Shown: positions 25,009 through 33,806 of the stretch, one piece after another
How positions within the stretch are numbered: position 1 is the first letter of the stretch
Layout: every line of letters starts with the position of its first letter
Origin: JAHDCJ01 sp039028895
Lineage (GTDB): Bacteria; Bacteroidota; Bacteroidia; Chitinophagales; Saprospiraceae
NCBI GenBank assembly: GCA_039028895.1
Contig: JBCCHF010000013.1
Location: forward strand, 66,904 to 130,903
Direction: 5' to 3'
DNA length: 64,000 bases
Translations under genes and position numbers: made by a program
Notes under the pieces: model-generated
Told to the model about the DNA's origin: nothing
What the model saw: the letters and a program-made list of their open reading frames with translations, nothing else
The model's database searches: none

Positions 25009-27099
25009 TTAATCCTCCTGCGTAGTGCCTATTTCGTAAACCTCCTTTTTCTCAAGATTGGACTCGATGGTTTCCCGGTCAAGGAAAGCATCTCTCATTT
25101 GTTTTTTACTAAACATTTCCAATTGATCCCCGATATGTTTATTACCGGGTTGAGTGGCATTGCCATAGCTCAAAAGGACTTTGGCTCTTGGGGTTTCTCC
25201 GAATTCAATGGCTGCAACATAGGTGTCGCCATGGAAAGCCGTAAACTTGTCGCCATCAGGTTGAAACCAGACAGTACGAAACTCTCCTAGCCAACCCATA
25301 CCACCATTAGCAGGATGGTCAAAATTGCCTCCTTTTACACGATAAACGTCTCCCCAAGGAATGTCGAGACGGCCGTATTTACTTTTTACCTCTTCGGCTG
25401 CTACTTCAAGAACTTTTAACGCTTTTGCAGAATCTTTAATGCCATCTGGGGTTTGATTAGGATTTTCAAACTGCCATTTCTCTGCGAAGACAGACTGTCC
25501 GAATGGATTGCCACCACTGGCTTTGAGGTACCAATTGGCGAACAAGACGGCTCCTTTGCTATCGGTTTCTGCTTTTTTGTCCCATTGGGCAAACACCTCA
25601 AGTGCTTCCTTTACCACAGGGGAATCGGCTTTATCTGTAAGGGCCAAAAGATCATCCACCAGTCTTTCTGCCAATTCCATAACTGTAGAATGCTTATACT
25701 CGACGAATTCGTCAAAACTAATGGATTCGTCGGCAACCATGAGGTTCGCAGATCGTTGTGGTCGGAATGACATGCGATTGGGGGCCATATAGGCCGGATA
25801 GTCGTCCGGATTTAATGCTGTCGGGACAGTATTGGTATAAGGAGGATCATTTGCGTTTTGCATCCACCCGTTTTCAGGATTGAGCAATTGGGGCATATCT
25901 TCATAAGCATGGTAGCCTTCCCAGTTGTTTTTTTGGTCATTTCCTGAAACTATGCCGCTCCAATAGTCCCAATCACCATGTTGTCTTTTAGGTACGTGCC
26001 CTCCGAAGTGATAGAAGATATTACCTGCTTTATCAGCGTACATGACATTGAACATTGGTAATTGGTTGAGCTTTAAGGCGGCCTGGAACTCTTCGAGGTT
26101 GGTCGCTTCGCCCATAGCTTTCCACTGAGTTAACATATTTGACGGTGCTTCGTAATGTGCAATACCAATTGCCAGGTGCTTTCCATCTTTTTGGCCAATT
26201 ACAGGACCATGAACAGTACTGCTCACGGTAATATTTTCTTCCCGGAAACTACCGTCTTCCTGCTTTACTTTGAGGATAACCTCGTTAGTAACTAGCTTAT
26301 GTGATACATCGCCAACAGAATAATGTCCACCTTCTATTTCTACTTCAAACAAATCGACATGATCGATGGTGTTAACTGTGTGCGACCAGCCCAGGTTTTT
26401 GTTAAATCCTATTCCAATATTTGGTAAACCGATTAATGTGGCTCCGTAAATATCTTTATCACCACTTATCAGGTGCGCTTCATAGAATAACCAAAAATCA
26501 AACCATGGAAGATGTGGATTTGCAAGCAGGAGCGCATTTCCAGATGCTGAACGTTTTGGAGCAACCGCCCAGGTATTTGATCCTGCCATCCATCCAGGTA
26601 CTTTGCCTAATTCACGATTGGCCATGAATTCGATGTAAAATACTCTGAAAGTGTGGGCAATAATATCAACTGGTTGGATAGGAAGTGCTACTCTGAATTT
26701 TTCAGAGATATGTTCTGGATTGTCTTTTGCGAAAGCATTCAAACCATTGGTAAAAGCATCAACAACTAATTTTTCATTTGCCGGGATGGAAGAATAGTAG
26801 GTTTGCGCTTTTTTAAAAATACCAAGCGTCGTGCCCAGTTTGTCAATTTCAAGGAAGTCTTCGCCCCAATATTCCGATGCTTTGCCCCTGGCTTCCGAAT
26901 ATAACTTTACAAGAAGGTCACCGTGACTCTCCATTTGAGCCCTTCCGAATCCATAGTAAAGGCTTTCATCGTCCCCTGCATAAATGTGGGGTACGCCCCA
27001 ATTGTCCCAGAGTATTTCGTTTACCCTGGTTTCTGATTGAGGTTGATTACAGGCAGTTAGTGCGAAGATCAGGATTGAAAGTGTTAGTAAGGTTTTCAT
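25009..27099 (-). CDS. Penicillin acylase family N-terminal-nucleophile hydrolase (lipoprotein)
   Basis: A 696-residue Ntn hydrolase precursor with a lipoprotein signal (IFALTAC, Cys17). The alpha part runs to Gly173. The nucleophile Ser174 (GSNTWAVAPKRSASG) would become the N-terminal residue of the beta chain after autocleavage. Other landmarks are WDNWGVPHIYAG at 31-42, LLLANPHLPW, GATLIGLPNIGIGFN with oxyanion residues and NTIDHVDLFEVE. The family includes penicillin acylases and acyl-homoserine-lactone or cyclic-lipopeptide acylases; unusually the alpha and beta parts are separated by almost no linker. It is exported and should hydrolyse an amide in the envelope. Monocistronic. Substrate unknown; a quorum-quenching role is possible but not shown. 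Confidence 0.92.
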   Translation of the reverse strand: MKTLLTLSILIFALTACNQPQSETRVNEILWDNWGVPHIYAGDDESLYYGFGRAQMESHGDLLVKLYSEARGKASEYWGEDFLEIDKLGTTLGIFKKAQTYYSSIPANEKLVVDAFTNGLNAFAKDNPEHISEKFRVALPIQPVDIIAHTFRVFYIEFMANRELGKVPGWMAGSNTWAVAPKRSASGNALLLANPHLPWFDFWLFYEAHLISGDKDIYGATLIGLPNIGIGFNKNLGWSHTVNTIDHVDLFEVEIEGGHYSVGDVSHKLVTNEVILKVKQEDGSFREENITVSSTVHGPVIGQKDGKHLAIGIAHYEAPSNMLTQWKAMGEATNLEEFQAALKLNQLPMFNVMYADKAGNIFYHFGGHVPKRQHGDWDYWSGIVSGNDQKNNWEGYHAYEDMPQLLNPENGWMQNANDPPYTNTVPTALNPDDYPAYMAPNRMSFRPQRSANLMVADESISFDEFVEYKHSTVMELAERLVDDLLALTDKADSPVVKEALEVFAQWDKKAETDSKGAVLFANWYLKASGGNPFGQSVFAEKWQFENPNQTPDGIKDSAKALKVLEVAAEEVKSKYGRLDIPWGDVYRVKGGNFDHPANGGMGWLGEFRTVWFQPDGDKFTAFHGDTYVAAIEFGETPRAKVLLSYGNATQPGNKHIGDQLEMFSKKQMRDAFLDRETIESNLEKKEVYEIGTTQED

Positions 27100-27198
27100 G
27101 GTTGTGTGGTTGATGGTTGTTGGTGAAAGTGTGGAATTTTTGGGTTTCCTCGTCTATGCTTATGTAAAGATATTTTTTAATAAATAAGTGAATTAATA

Positions 27199-27564
27199 AT
27201 GGACTACAAGAATTTAGAGATTTGGAAAAAATCAGTGATGTTGGTAGATAAGATTTATGATTTGACAGAATCTTTTCCTGAAAAAGAGAAATTCAGGTTG
27301 ATTGATCAAATGTGTAGAGCTGCCATTTCGGTACCATCAAATTTTGCAGAAGGCATAGGAAGACAATATAAAAACGAAACCAAACAATTTCTCTATATCT
27401 CAAGAGGTTCTCTATTTGAACTAGAAACTCAAATTCATATCGCTTCACTGAGAAAGTGCATAAATAAAGATGAATTAGAATCTATTACAATAGAGGTGAA
27501 CAGCTGCAAAGAGTTAGTTCAAGGATTTATCAATTATGTCAACAAATCAAAAGGACTAAGATAA
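27199..27564 (+). CDS. Four-helix-bundle protein (23S rRNA intervening-sequence family)
   Basis: A 121-residue protein of the S23/bAvd-like four-helix-bundle family, with the standard start DYKNLEIWKKSVMLVDKIYDLTESFP, the RLIDQMCRAAISVPSNFAEG hinge and KQFLYISRGSLFELETQI. The family occurs in rRNA intervening sequences and as the accessory factor of diversity-generating retroelements, but most copies stand alone with unknown role. Here there is no reverse transcriptase or rRNA gene within the window. It is followed by a CCAACAACCAATAAC-type low-complexity tail often seen behind these genes in Bacteroidota (recollection). Confidence 0.88.
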   Translation: MDYKNLEIWKKSVMLVDKIYDLTESFPEKEKFRLIDQMCRAAISVPSNFAEGIGRQYKNETKQFLYISRGSLFELETQIHIASLRKCINKDELESITIEVNSCKELVQGFINYVNKSKGLR

Positions 27565-27604
27565 ACCCAACAACCAATAACAAGCAACTGCCAACTACCA
27601 ACCA

Positions 27605-28273
27605 TCAAGCAGGTAAAACGTAGAAAAGCACTGCAAAAAAGTGGGCAATACTTCCTGCAAGCACAAAAAGGTGCCAAATAGCATGATGATAGGGTAGGCG
27701 GTGCCAGACATAAAAGATCACACCAAAAGTATAAAATAAGCCACCTGCGACCATCCACATGAGTCCTCGGAACGGGATTGTGGCTATCATTTCCGGAAGG
27801 GCGATAACACATAACCAACCCATTAGCAGGTAAACGAATAAAGAAAATCGAGGAAACCTTCCAGTAAAGAAAAGCTTATAGATGATGCCTGCCAGGGCAA
27901 GACTCCAGATAACACCAAACAAACTCCAACCCCATGGGCCCCTCATGTTTACCAAAAGAAAAGGGGTATAAGAACCAGCGATCAGCAAATAGATGGCAGC
28001 ATGATCCGCAATCTTAAGCTTTCTTTTCAAACCTGGTTCACTGAAACTATGATACAAGGTTGACATGGTATACATCAGAATCATAGAGACTCCATAAATG
28101 CTAAAGCTGACAATATGCCAGGCGGTTCCTTTCTTAGCTGCACAAACCAGGAGAAAGACAAGAGCGACGATACTTAAAATAATACCAAAACCATGAGTAA
28201 TGCTATGGGCAATTTCCTCATTGGCCGTATATATCTTGAGCGCTTTTTTTCGCTTTGTTTTTACTGAAGTCAT
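27605..28273 (-). CDS. trhA: TrhA/hemolysin-III family (PAQR-type) membrane protein
   Basis: A 222-residue seven-TM protein of the hemolysin III/PAQR family. It has NEEIAHSITHGFGIILS near 19-35 (conserved Glu and His), STLYHSF near 71 (His of the zinc site), LKIADHAAIYLLIAGSYTPF near 87-106 and a C-terminal HHAIWHLFVLAGSIAHFF with the last two histidines of the presumed metal site. Bacterial members modulate membrane energetics and fatty-acid composition (TrhA in Bacillus) and are not true hemolysins. A TAACTTTG -7 match lies 6 bp before the ATG. Confidence 0.92.
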   Translation of the reverse strand: MTSVKTKRKKALKIYTANEEIAHSITHGFGIILSIVALVFLLVCAAKKGTAWHIVSFSIYGVSMILMYTMSTLYHSFSEPGLKRKLKIADHAAIYLLIAGSYTPFLLVNMRGPWGWSLFGVIWSLALAGIIYKLFFTGRFPRFSLFVYLLMGWLCVIALPEMIATIPFRGLMWMVAGGLFYTFGVIFYVWHRLPYHHAIWHLFVLAGSIAHFFAVLFYVLPA

Positions 28274-28278
28274 GAATG

Positions 28279-28286
28279 CAAAGTTA
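28279..28286 (-). promoter_or_regulatory. Candidate -7 element of the trhA-like gene
   Basis: TAACTTTG on the minus strand (28286-28279) matches TAnnTTTG and lies 5 bp before the ATG at 28273, which would give a leaderless message. No TTG at the expected -33 position was seen, so this is tentative. Confidence 0.35.
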
Positions 28287-28404
28287 CGAAGGGTATTTGA
28301 AAGATTTGAGGATGTAGTTTAAGGTTAAGTATCATTCCCCAATAATAAATACCGTTGTTTTCTTTTTTCGCATATCTTTTTTGAAATAAAAAGTCAATCC
28401 TTAA

Positions 28405-28435
28405 CAAAAAACGACTGTACACAGGGTACAGTCGT
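28405..28435 (-). terminator. Rho-independent terminator of the blh-rhodopsin operon
   Basis: ACGACTGTAC (28411-28420) and GTACAGTCGT (28426-28435) form a perfect 10-bp stem with a 5-nt loop. On the minus strand the hairpin is followed by TTTTTTG. It lies 38 bp after the rhodopsin stop. Confidence 0.85.
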
Positions 28436-28472
28436 CGCTAACCAAAAAACAAAACTCAAATTAAAAAGCCTT

Positions 28473-29255
28473 TTAGGCAATAGCTTTAGCTGTAATTGTA
28501 TCATTTTGGGTAGGATTTGCTTTCTTACCTGACTTGGAAACTGCCAGAGCATAAATCACTAACCCAAAACCGATTTTGTTAATGGCATCACCAATATTGT
28601 AAATGATATCCATTGAGGAAGCTGCCAATACACCACTTAGCCAGCCTGATCCTTCTATTGTCATATAGCCAACCGGATAAATCGCCCATCCCACGAAAAC
28701 GAACCATGCCAATGCTTTAAATGCTTTTTGTAATGTAGGATCATTAGAATTGGTCGCTAGTTTTTTTGCTGAACCAAACCACACTTCATACAAAATTCCT
28801 AAATATCCGATGGTTGAGATGAATCCCCATAATGGAGAACTATCTCTGAATACAGTTTCTCCTAAATAACCTGCTACCAGCATCCATAGCGAATAGAAGA
28901 TCATTTTCCAAAGCAGGCCTATTTTAGCCCCAAAAGCTTTGAGAATCAAATAAAATTCAACACACATAAGCGGTACGGTGAGAATCCAGTCAATGTATCT
29001 GAATTCGGTCGGTGAGGTTTGGTTTTCAGCCCAAAAATCTCTCATGTAATAGTAATGGACAGCAGCAATAAAAGTGATTAATCCTGAGACAAGAAGAGAT
29101 GTTCTCCATTTACCATCTACGTTTCTCATTTCAAAAAAGAAAAAAAGAGTGGCAGCTGCCATGGCCATTGAACCAATGAAGAAGGTGAACCCGACATAAT
29201 CACCAGGCGCCAGGTTGGCCAGTAATAATGTCTGAAAATTTGATAGTAATTCCAT
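28473..29255 (-). CDS. Proteorhodopsin, DTE-type light-driven proton pump
   Basis: A 260-residue seven-TM microbial rhodopsin. Helix C reads RYIDWILTVPLMCVE: Asp89 (primary acceptor), Thr93 and Glu100 (internal donor) form the DTE motif of proton-pumping proteorhodopsins. Arg86, His67 (partner of the acceptor), Asp223 and the retinal-binding Lys227 in helix G (GDAINKIGF) are all present. The residue at the colour-tuning position (position 105 of the green reference) is Met97, as in green-absorbing flavobacterial pumps. Gly144 in helix E (LWGFIST) aligns without gaps with Trp138 of bacteriorhodopsin and thus with the antenna-fenestration glycine of xanthorhodopsin. It follows blh by 6 bp, so retinal is made by its operon partner. 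It would add a light-driven proton gradient in the inner membrane. Confidence 0.97.
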   Translation of the reverse strand: MELLSNFQTLLLANLAPGDYVGFTFFIGSMAMAAATLFFFFEMRNVDGKWRTSLLVSGLITFIAAVHYYYMRDFWAENQTSPTEFRYIDWILTVPLMCVEFYLILKAFGAKIGLLWKMIFYSLWMLVAGYLGETVFRDSSPLWGFISTIGYLGILYEVWFGSAKKLATNSNDPTLQKAFKALAWFVFVGWAIYPVGYMTIEGSGWLSGVLAASSMDIIYNIGDAINKIGFGLVIYALAVSKSGKKANPTQNDTITAKAIA

Positions 29256-29261
29256 AATGAT

Positions 29262-30188
29262 TTATTTATTTGGATTAAAAGAAAATTTTTTAACAGGTTG
29301 AGCATTCCTGTGTAAGAACCGATCTACCAAGAAAGCATGTGGAAGCGTGATCAATGAGATGAAGAGAAATAGAACTCCCCAATTGGCTGAACTTGTGATG
29401 GAAGCAGGCCAAATTAGGTACATACCTATGAGCCCAATGAAAGCCATGATTGTTAGTGGAGTCAATGCGAATATGTAATCCCTGAACTGATAGTTGTGAT
29501 CTGTGGATTTTAGCATTTCGAATTGATCCACAGTTGCCTTCGTCGAATGCCAAAACACAAAATAGATCGCAAACCCCAACAGAAGGGGAGTGGAAAAAAA
29601 CAAGAATTCCAGTAACAAAAGATTGAATATCTCTCCATGGAATTTTTGAGTAGAAACAAGGCGTTTTTCCAAAAGCCAGACAAGAATTAGCATGTTCGTA
29701 AAGAACAATATGAAGATGATTTGCCATTTGTAACTGAAAACTGAATTGAATGTATTTCCAGTAATGGACTGTATGATTGATTGTGAATCAGTGGAATAGA
29801 GCAGGACAGGGGTAATTGTAACCAGACTGCCCCAAAAGAAATATGTTACTATCCTGAAAAAGGAGGTGTTGAAACTGATGTGGTTCCAATGTGATTGACC
29901 AAAGTGATAAATTGAAACCAGGATAAAAATTGAAAAAGCCAGTTCAGGCGAAGCCCACCAGGTGAATCCATAAAGTAGAAGAACAATTAAGTAAAATCCG
30001 AAAAAGTAACTACCCTGGCGTTTGTATTTACTCGAAATAAACTTTTTGAAAATTAAATGATCTCCCGCTCCGTGTGGAATGCCAGCAATGATTAGCGTCA
30101 TTGCAAAAATTGGCAGACCAAGATTCATCCATTCTGAAGGAATAAATAATCCCGCAAAAATGGCCGAAGTAGTGATTACCCTGGTCAA
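29262..30188 (-). CDS. blh: Brp/Blh-family beta-carotene 15,15'-dioxygenase
   Basis: A polytopic membrane enzyme that cleaves beta-carotene to two retinal molecules. Histidine motifs typical of the family are IPHGAGDHLIF (His39, His44), SIYHFGQSHW (His95, His100), FVFWHSTKA near 215 and LPHAFLVDRF near 285; these coordinate the catalytic iron. No ATG lies upstream of the conserved region: TTG at 30188 is used, and the frame stays open to a stop 54 bp further up. An ATG at codon 21 would remove the first helix. It precedes the rhodopsin gene by 6 bp; the two form a retinal-supply operon. Beta-carotene synthesis genes are not in the window. Confidence 0.95.
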   Translation of the reverse strand: MTRVITTSAIFAGLFIPSEWMNLGLPIFAMTLIIAGIPHGAGDHLIFKKFISSKYKRQGSYFFGFYLIVLLLYGFTWWASPELAFSIFILVSIYHFGQSHWNHISFNTSFFRIVTYFFWGSLVTITPVLLYSTDSQSIIQSITGNTFNSVFSYKWQIIFILFFTNMLILVWLLEKRLVSTQKFHGEIFNLLLLEFLFFSTPLLLGFAIYFVFWHSTKATVDQFEMLKSTDHNYQFRDYIFALTPLTIMAFIGLIGMYLIWPASITSSANWGVLFLFISLITLPHAFLVDRFLHRNAQPVKKFSFNPNK

Positions 30189-30503
30189 TGATTCCAGGTA
30201 GTTTTTCCGGAAGCTGATTTCGGTTTTGATAGCTACGAATTATGATGATTGATACTAAAGGTTCATAGCTTCCTAAATAACTATTTATACATACAATCAT
30301 ACATTCAGAATGTTCAATAAATATTGAAAGTTGTTTTTGGAACCTTCATTTTTCCGAAGAATTCAAAATGAACAATTATTTAGTTTGGTAACATAAATGC
30401 TTGAATGCCAGAAATTTGTTGTGTTGTTCCAGCTTGAGATTGTCAACTTGATAATCCTTAATAAAAATTGAAATGAGCAGCTTTTATTTGGGATGATTTG
30501 GTG
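30189..30503. other. 315-bp gap upstream of blh-rhodopsin
   Basis: This AT-rich gap separates blh from the end of feoB, both on the minus strand. It must hold the rhodopsin operon promoter. No clear TTG-N19-TAnnTTTG pair was found. It contains a perfect palindrome listed separately. No coding region is supported. Confidence 0.5.
30313..30328. promoter_or_regulatory. Perfect palindrome upstream of blh-rhodopsin (candidate operator)
   Basis: TTCAATA (30313-30319), AA, TATTGAA (30322-30328) is a perfect 7-2-7 inverted repeat about 125 bp before the blh start. It has the size and symmetry of a dimeric regulator site and could make the operon respond to light or nutrients; the binding protein is unknown. 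Confidence 0.4.
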
Positions 30504-32657
30504 TCAACTTAACAATTGATAAACAATCAGACTACCCAGGTAGGCTAGAATAGTCATGAATAAGAACTGGATTATCGGCCATTTCCAGGTTTTGGTTTCA
30601 CGCCTTACTACGGCTACCGTACTCATGCATTGCATAGCAAAGACATAAAAAATCAGAAGCGACATTGCAGTTGCTAGGCTATACACAGGGGTGCCATCTG
30701 GTTTCAACTCTCTGGCCATTTTATCCCTGATTGTGCCTTCTTCTTCTACACTTCCAATACTATAGATGGTTGCCATTGTACCTACGAATACTTCGCGAGC
30801 GGCAAATGAAGTGATCAATGCTATCCCTATCTTCCAATCGAAGCCAAGTGGTCGGATTACAGGTTCAATAAATTTTCCCAGGTGTCCGGCATAGGAGGCT
30901 TCGATCTGTTTTGAGGCAATAAGATCGGCAGTAGCTTGTTCGTCAAGTTGCATTTCGGTTGCTGTGGAGATAGCCTCTGTTTCAGCAATTGACATTTTAT
31001 TTCCAGGCCCATAACTTGCCAGTACCCACAATACGATTGAAATAAGAAAAATGATCTTACCAGCTTCTACCACGAATGTCTTCACCTTTTCATAAACTGT
31101 GAGGCCAACATTGAAGAGAGAAGGTTGCCGATAAGGTGGCATCTCGATCATCAGATAACTACTTTCATTAGATTTCAAAATCTTTTTGAAAACCCAAGCC
31201 GAGAGTAAAGCAAAAATGATCCCCAGCATATATAAACCAAGGAAAACCAATCCCTGAAGGTTGAACACACCCATAACCAATATCGCAGGAATAACCAGGC
31301 CGATCAATACCGTATAAACAGGTATTCGGGCCGAACAACTGATCAAAGGAGTTACAAGGATAGTGATTAGGCGTTCTTTCCAGTTGCCGATGGTTCTGGT
31401 AGACATGACTGCTGGAATGGCACAGGCACCTCCTGAAACCAGGGCAACGATACTCCGCCCATTGAGCCCAAACTTTTGCATGACCTTGTCAAACATAAAA
31501 ACAACGCGGGACATATAGCCAACTTCTTCCAGTAAAGCAATCAGAAAGAAAAGAATGGCTATCTGAGGAATAAAGATGAGTACACCGCCTAATCCGGCCA
31601 GAATACCATCTCGCAGTAAACTAGAAACCCAGCCATCAGGTACTGTTGATGCCACCACTTCATCTAGCCATCCAAAACCCATGTCGATCAAATCCATCGG
31701 ATAGCCAGACCACGCAAATATGGCCTGAAATACAAGAGCCATCAGGGCAATAAAAATTAGTGGTCCTAGAACCCGGTGGGTAATTATCCTGTCTATTTTA
31801 TCGGTGAGGCTTGTAGCAGTAGTTTCTGGTATACTAACTGCTGAGGCAACAACAGGCGAAAAGATATCATATCGCTTCATGGTCTCATTGACCTGGCTTT
31901 TCAGCGACTCAAAGCTTTCTTTTTTACAAATAGTCTCTATTTTCTGCTTTACATTTTCCGAAAGGAAAGGCAGTTGCTCAAAATGATGTGCCAGAAGTAA
32001 GGCGTGATATGGACTTCCACTGCTAACCTCAACAGCGATCTCAGCTGCTATTTTGCTTTCTTGCCCAGGGAGCACATAGAAAGGCTTGACCCGCTTTTTT
32101 TCCTTATGGGATGAAATAAAATTACTTACTTCGCTTTTTAACAGTGGGATATCAGCACCAGTGCGGCCACTGACCGGAATTACCTTGACCTCAAGTTTTT
32201 TCGAGAGATTTTCAGTATCAAAGCTGATACCCTGATCTTCCGCCACATCAGTCATGTTCAGGGCGAGGATAACCGGGAGTCCCAGATCCTTGACTTGTGT
32301 AAACAAAAGCAAATGCTTCTCAAGATTATTGACATCTGCGATGTACAACACAAGATCCGGGTAATTTTCATTTGACGGATCAGCAAGAATGTTTAATACG
32401 ATACGTTCATCCTGCGAATTAGGATACAGACTATAGGCTCCGGGGAAATCGATGAAATTGACTTTTTGGCCATTGTCAAGTTTTACTTTCCCTAATTTTT
32501 TATCTACAGTAACACCGGGGAAATTGCCTGTTTTCTGTCTGAGGCCTGTTAATTGGTTGAATACAGTAGACTTCCCACAATTCGGATTACCAATAAGTGC
32601 AACGGTGTACACCGACTTTTTGACTGAAGTGTTTTCTGCTATTTCAGAATGATGCAT
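30504..32657 (-). CDS. feoB: Ferrous iron transporter B
   Basis: The 717-residue inner-membrane Fe(II) importer. The N-terminal G domain has G1 GNPNCGKST at 24-32, the switch region KTGNFPGVTVDKK, G3 DFPGAYSL and G4 LNMTDV; a helical GDI-like domain follows. The membrane part has two Gate motifs with conserved cysteines (LVSGGACAIPAVMSTR and LISCSARIPVYTVLIG). Its ATG lies inside the 3' end of feoA (19-bp overlap), so the two are translationally coupled. No feoC is present, as usual for Bacteroidota. It directly precedes the rhodopsin operon gap. Confidence 0.97.
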   Translation of the reverse strand: MHHSEIAENTSVKKSVYTVALIGNPNCGKSTVFNQLTGLRQKTGNFPGVTVDKKLGKVKLDNGQKVNFIDFPGAYSLYPNSQDERIVLNILADPSNENYPDLVLYIADVNNLEKHLLLFTQVKDLGLPVILALNMTDVAEDQGISFDTENLSKKLEVKVIPVSGRTGADIPLLKSEVSNFISSHKEKKRVKPFYVLPGQESKIAAEIAVEVSSGSPYHALLLAHHFEQLPFLSENVKQKIETICKKESFESLKSQVNETMKRYDIFSPVVASAVSIPETTATSLTDKIDRIITHRVLGPLIFIALMALVFQAIFAWSGYPMDLIDMGFGWLDEVVASTVPDGWVSSLLRDGILAGLGGVLIFIPQIAILFFLIALLEEVGYMSRVVFMFDKVMQKFGLNGRSIVALVSGGACAIPAVMSTRTIGNWKERLITILVTPLISCSARIPVYTVLIGLVIPAILVMGVFNLQGLVFLGLYMLGIIFALLSAWVFKKILKSNESSYLMIEMPPYRQPSLFNVGLTVYEKVKTFVVEAGKIIFLISIVLWVLASYGPGNKMSIAETEAISTATEMQLDEQATADLIASKQIEASYAGHLGKFIEPVIRPLGFDWKIGIALITSFAAREVFVGTMATIYSIGSVEEEGTIRDKMARELKPDGTPVYSLATAMSLLIFYVFAMQCMSTVAVVRRETKTWKWPIIQFLFMTILAYLGSLIVYQLLS

Positions 32658-32866
32658 TCTGCTTCTTCCTTTCTGACAGCGATCGAATGCCTGTCAACTT
32701 TTAAATAATAGGCACCACCAAACGGAGCTTTCCTGACCATACAAACTTTACTTCCCGGCAATACGCCCATAGCCATAAATTTCCCTGCTAACTGCTCATT
32801 GGAAAAGCTGGCAATTTGGGCTATTTCATTAATAGCCAGATCGATAGCTGATTTTGTTTTGTCCAT
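32639..32866 (-). CDS. feoA: FeoA-type SH3-like protein
   Basis: A 75-residue SH3-like protein, the small partner of FeoB in ferrous-iron uptake. Typical FeoA wording is FMAMGVLPGSKVCMVRKAPFGG and the C-terminal VDRHSIAVRKEEAECIIL. I start at ATG 32866 (MDKTKSAIDLA), since the longer frame would add 36 hydrophobic, non-homologous residues. It overlaps feoB by 19 bp. TTATTTTG on the minus strand (32935-32928) is a near match to a -7 element about 60 bp before the start. Confidence 0.93.
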   Translation of the reverse strand: MDKTKSAIDLAINEIAQIASFSNEQLAGKFMAMGVLPGSKVCMVRKAPFGGAYYLKVDRHSIAVRKEEAECIILK

Positions 32867-33082
32867 TTTATCTTTCCGGTAGCCGTAAATTAAAATGTAG
32901 AAATGGGGTTGGCAATTTTGGCCTGCGCAAAATAAGTAAATGTTTAGACCCAATCCAAACAAGAAGGAAATCAATTAATTGAATGTTTAATTCTGATTGT
33001 TTATAATTGATTAATTTACAATAGTTTGAATTACATTGAAGAAGAGCTAAGTTTACCACTCAGATACCCCAAATGCCCCCAT

Positions 33083-33799
33083 ATGTTTGATTATCCTTTT
33101 TTTGCATACAACCAGGACTTCGTTCTATTCGGCAATCAGCACATATTGGTGATGGGATTAATGGTTGTTTTGTGTATAATTCTTCCTCTCGCTGCCAGGT
33201 CTTGGGGATATTCCCGAAAATTGACCGTTAGTCGCATAATTGCTGTTTCTTTAGCTGTTTCTGCAATTGCCTATCCTGTAATCAGGGCTCTTCTCGGGGA
33301 TTTTGATAAAACAACGGACCTTCCTCTTGACCTTTGTAATATTTCAGCATTTCTAATGCCCATAATTATGTGGACACCGAAGAAAAAGTATCACGGAGTG
33401 CTCTATTTTCTGGTTTTAGCGGGTACATTACAGGCAGTTTTAACACCGCATTTATATAATGGCTGGCCCAATTTCACTTTCATTAAATACTGGGTTATTC
33501 ATGCCGGTTTGATCGTCTATGTGGTCTATATTACAGTGGCATTTAAATTTTATCCCGATTGGAAAAGTTTGATAAAAGCCTTTGTTGCTCTACAGGTGTA
33601 TGCGATCATTCTTTATGGCATTAACTCCTTGCTGGAGTCCAACTACTTTTACATCATGGAAAAACCGCCGACTGGTTCAGCATTAGACTACCTTGGACCA
33701 TGGCCATGGTATATCCTGGTGTGTGAAGGGCTGGTACTTGTCTTATTCGCAATTGTGTTATTTCCAGTGAGATTGTTTGTTGGAAAGCAAAAAGCTTAA
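33083..33799 (+). CDS. YwaF/TIGR02206-family membrane protein
   Basis: An integral membrane protein of 238 residues from ATG 33083, with about seven TM segments. MFDYPFFAYNQDFVLFGNQHI starts it, then LPLDLCNISAFLMPI near 90, and GWPNFTFIKYWVIHAGLIVY near 130 with a conserved His. The order and wording match the YwaF/TIGR02206 family of unknown function, where Trp, His and Asn residues are conserved. A TTG at 33026 would add 19 residues without hydrophobic or conserved character, so the ATG is preferred. It is divergent from feoAB and convergent with the lipase gene. Confidence 0.85.
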   Translation: MFDYPFFAYNQDFVLFGNQHILVMGLMVVLCIILPLAARSWGYSRKLTVSRIIAVSLAVSAIAYPVIRALLGDFDKTTDLPLDLCNISAFLMPIIMWTPKKKYHGVLYFLVLAGTLQAVLTPHLYNGWPNFTFIKYWVIHAGLIVYVVYITVAFKFYPDWKSLIKAFVALQVYAIILYGINSLLESNYFYIMEKPPTGSALDYLGPWPWYILVCEGLVLVLFAIVLFPVRLFVGKQKA

Positions 33800-33806
33800 T
33801 GGTAAA

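Noticed and set aside
27199..27564. Four-helix-bundle gene as the accessory protein of a diversity-generating retroelement or an rRNA intervening sequence
   Set aside because: No reverse transcriptase, variable-repeat pair or rRNA gene is present in the window.
29290..29727. 145-residue minus-strand ORF inside blh
   Set aside because: It is an out-of-frame shadow of the Blh coding sequence, with Cys/His-rich nonsense composition.
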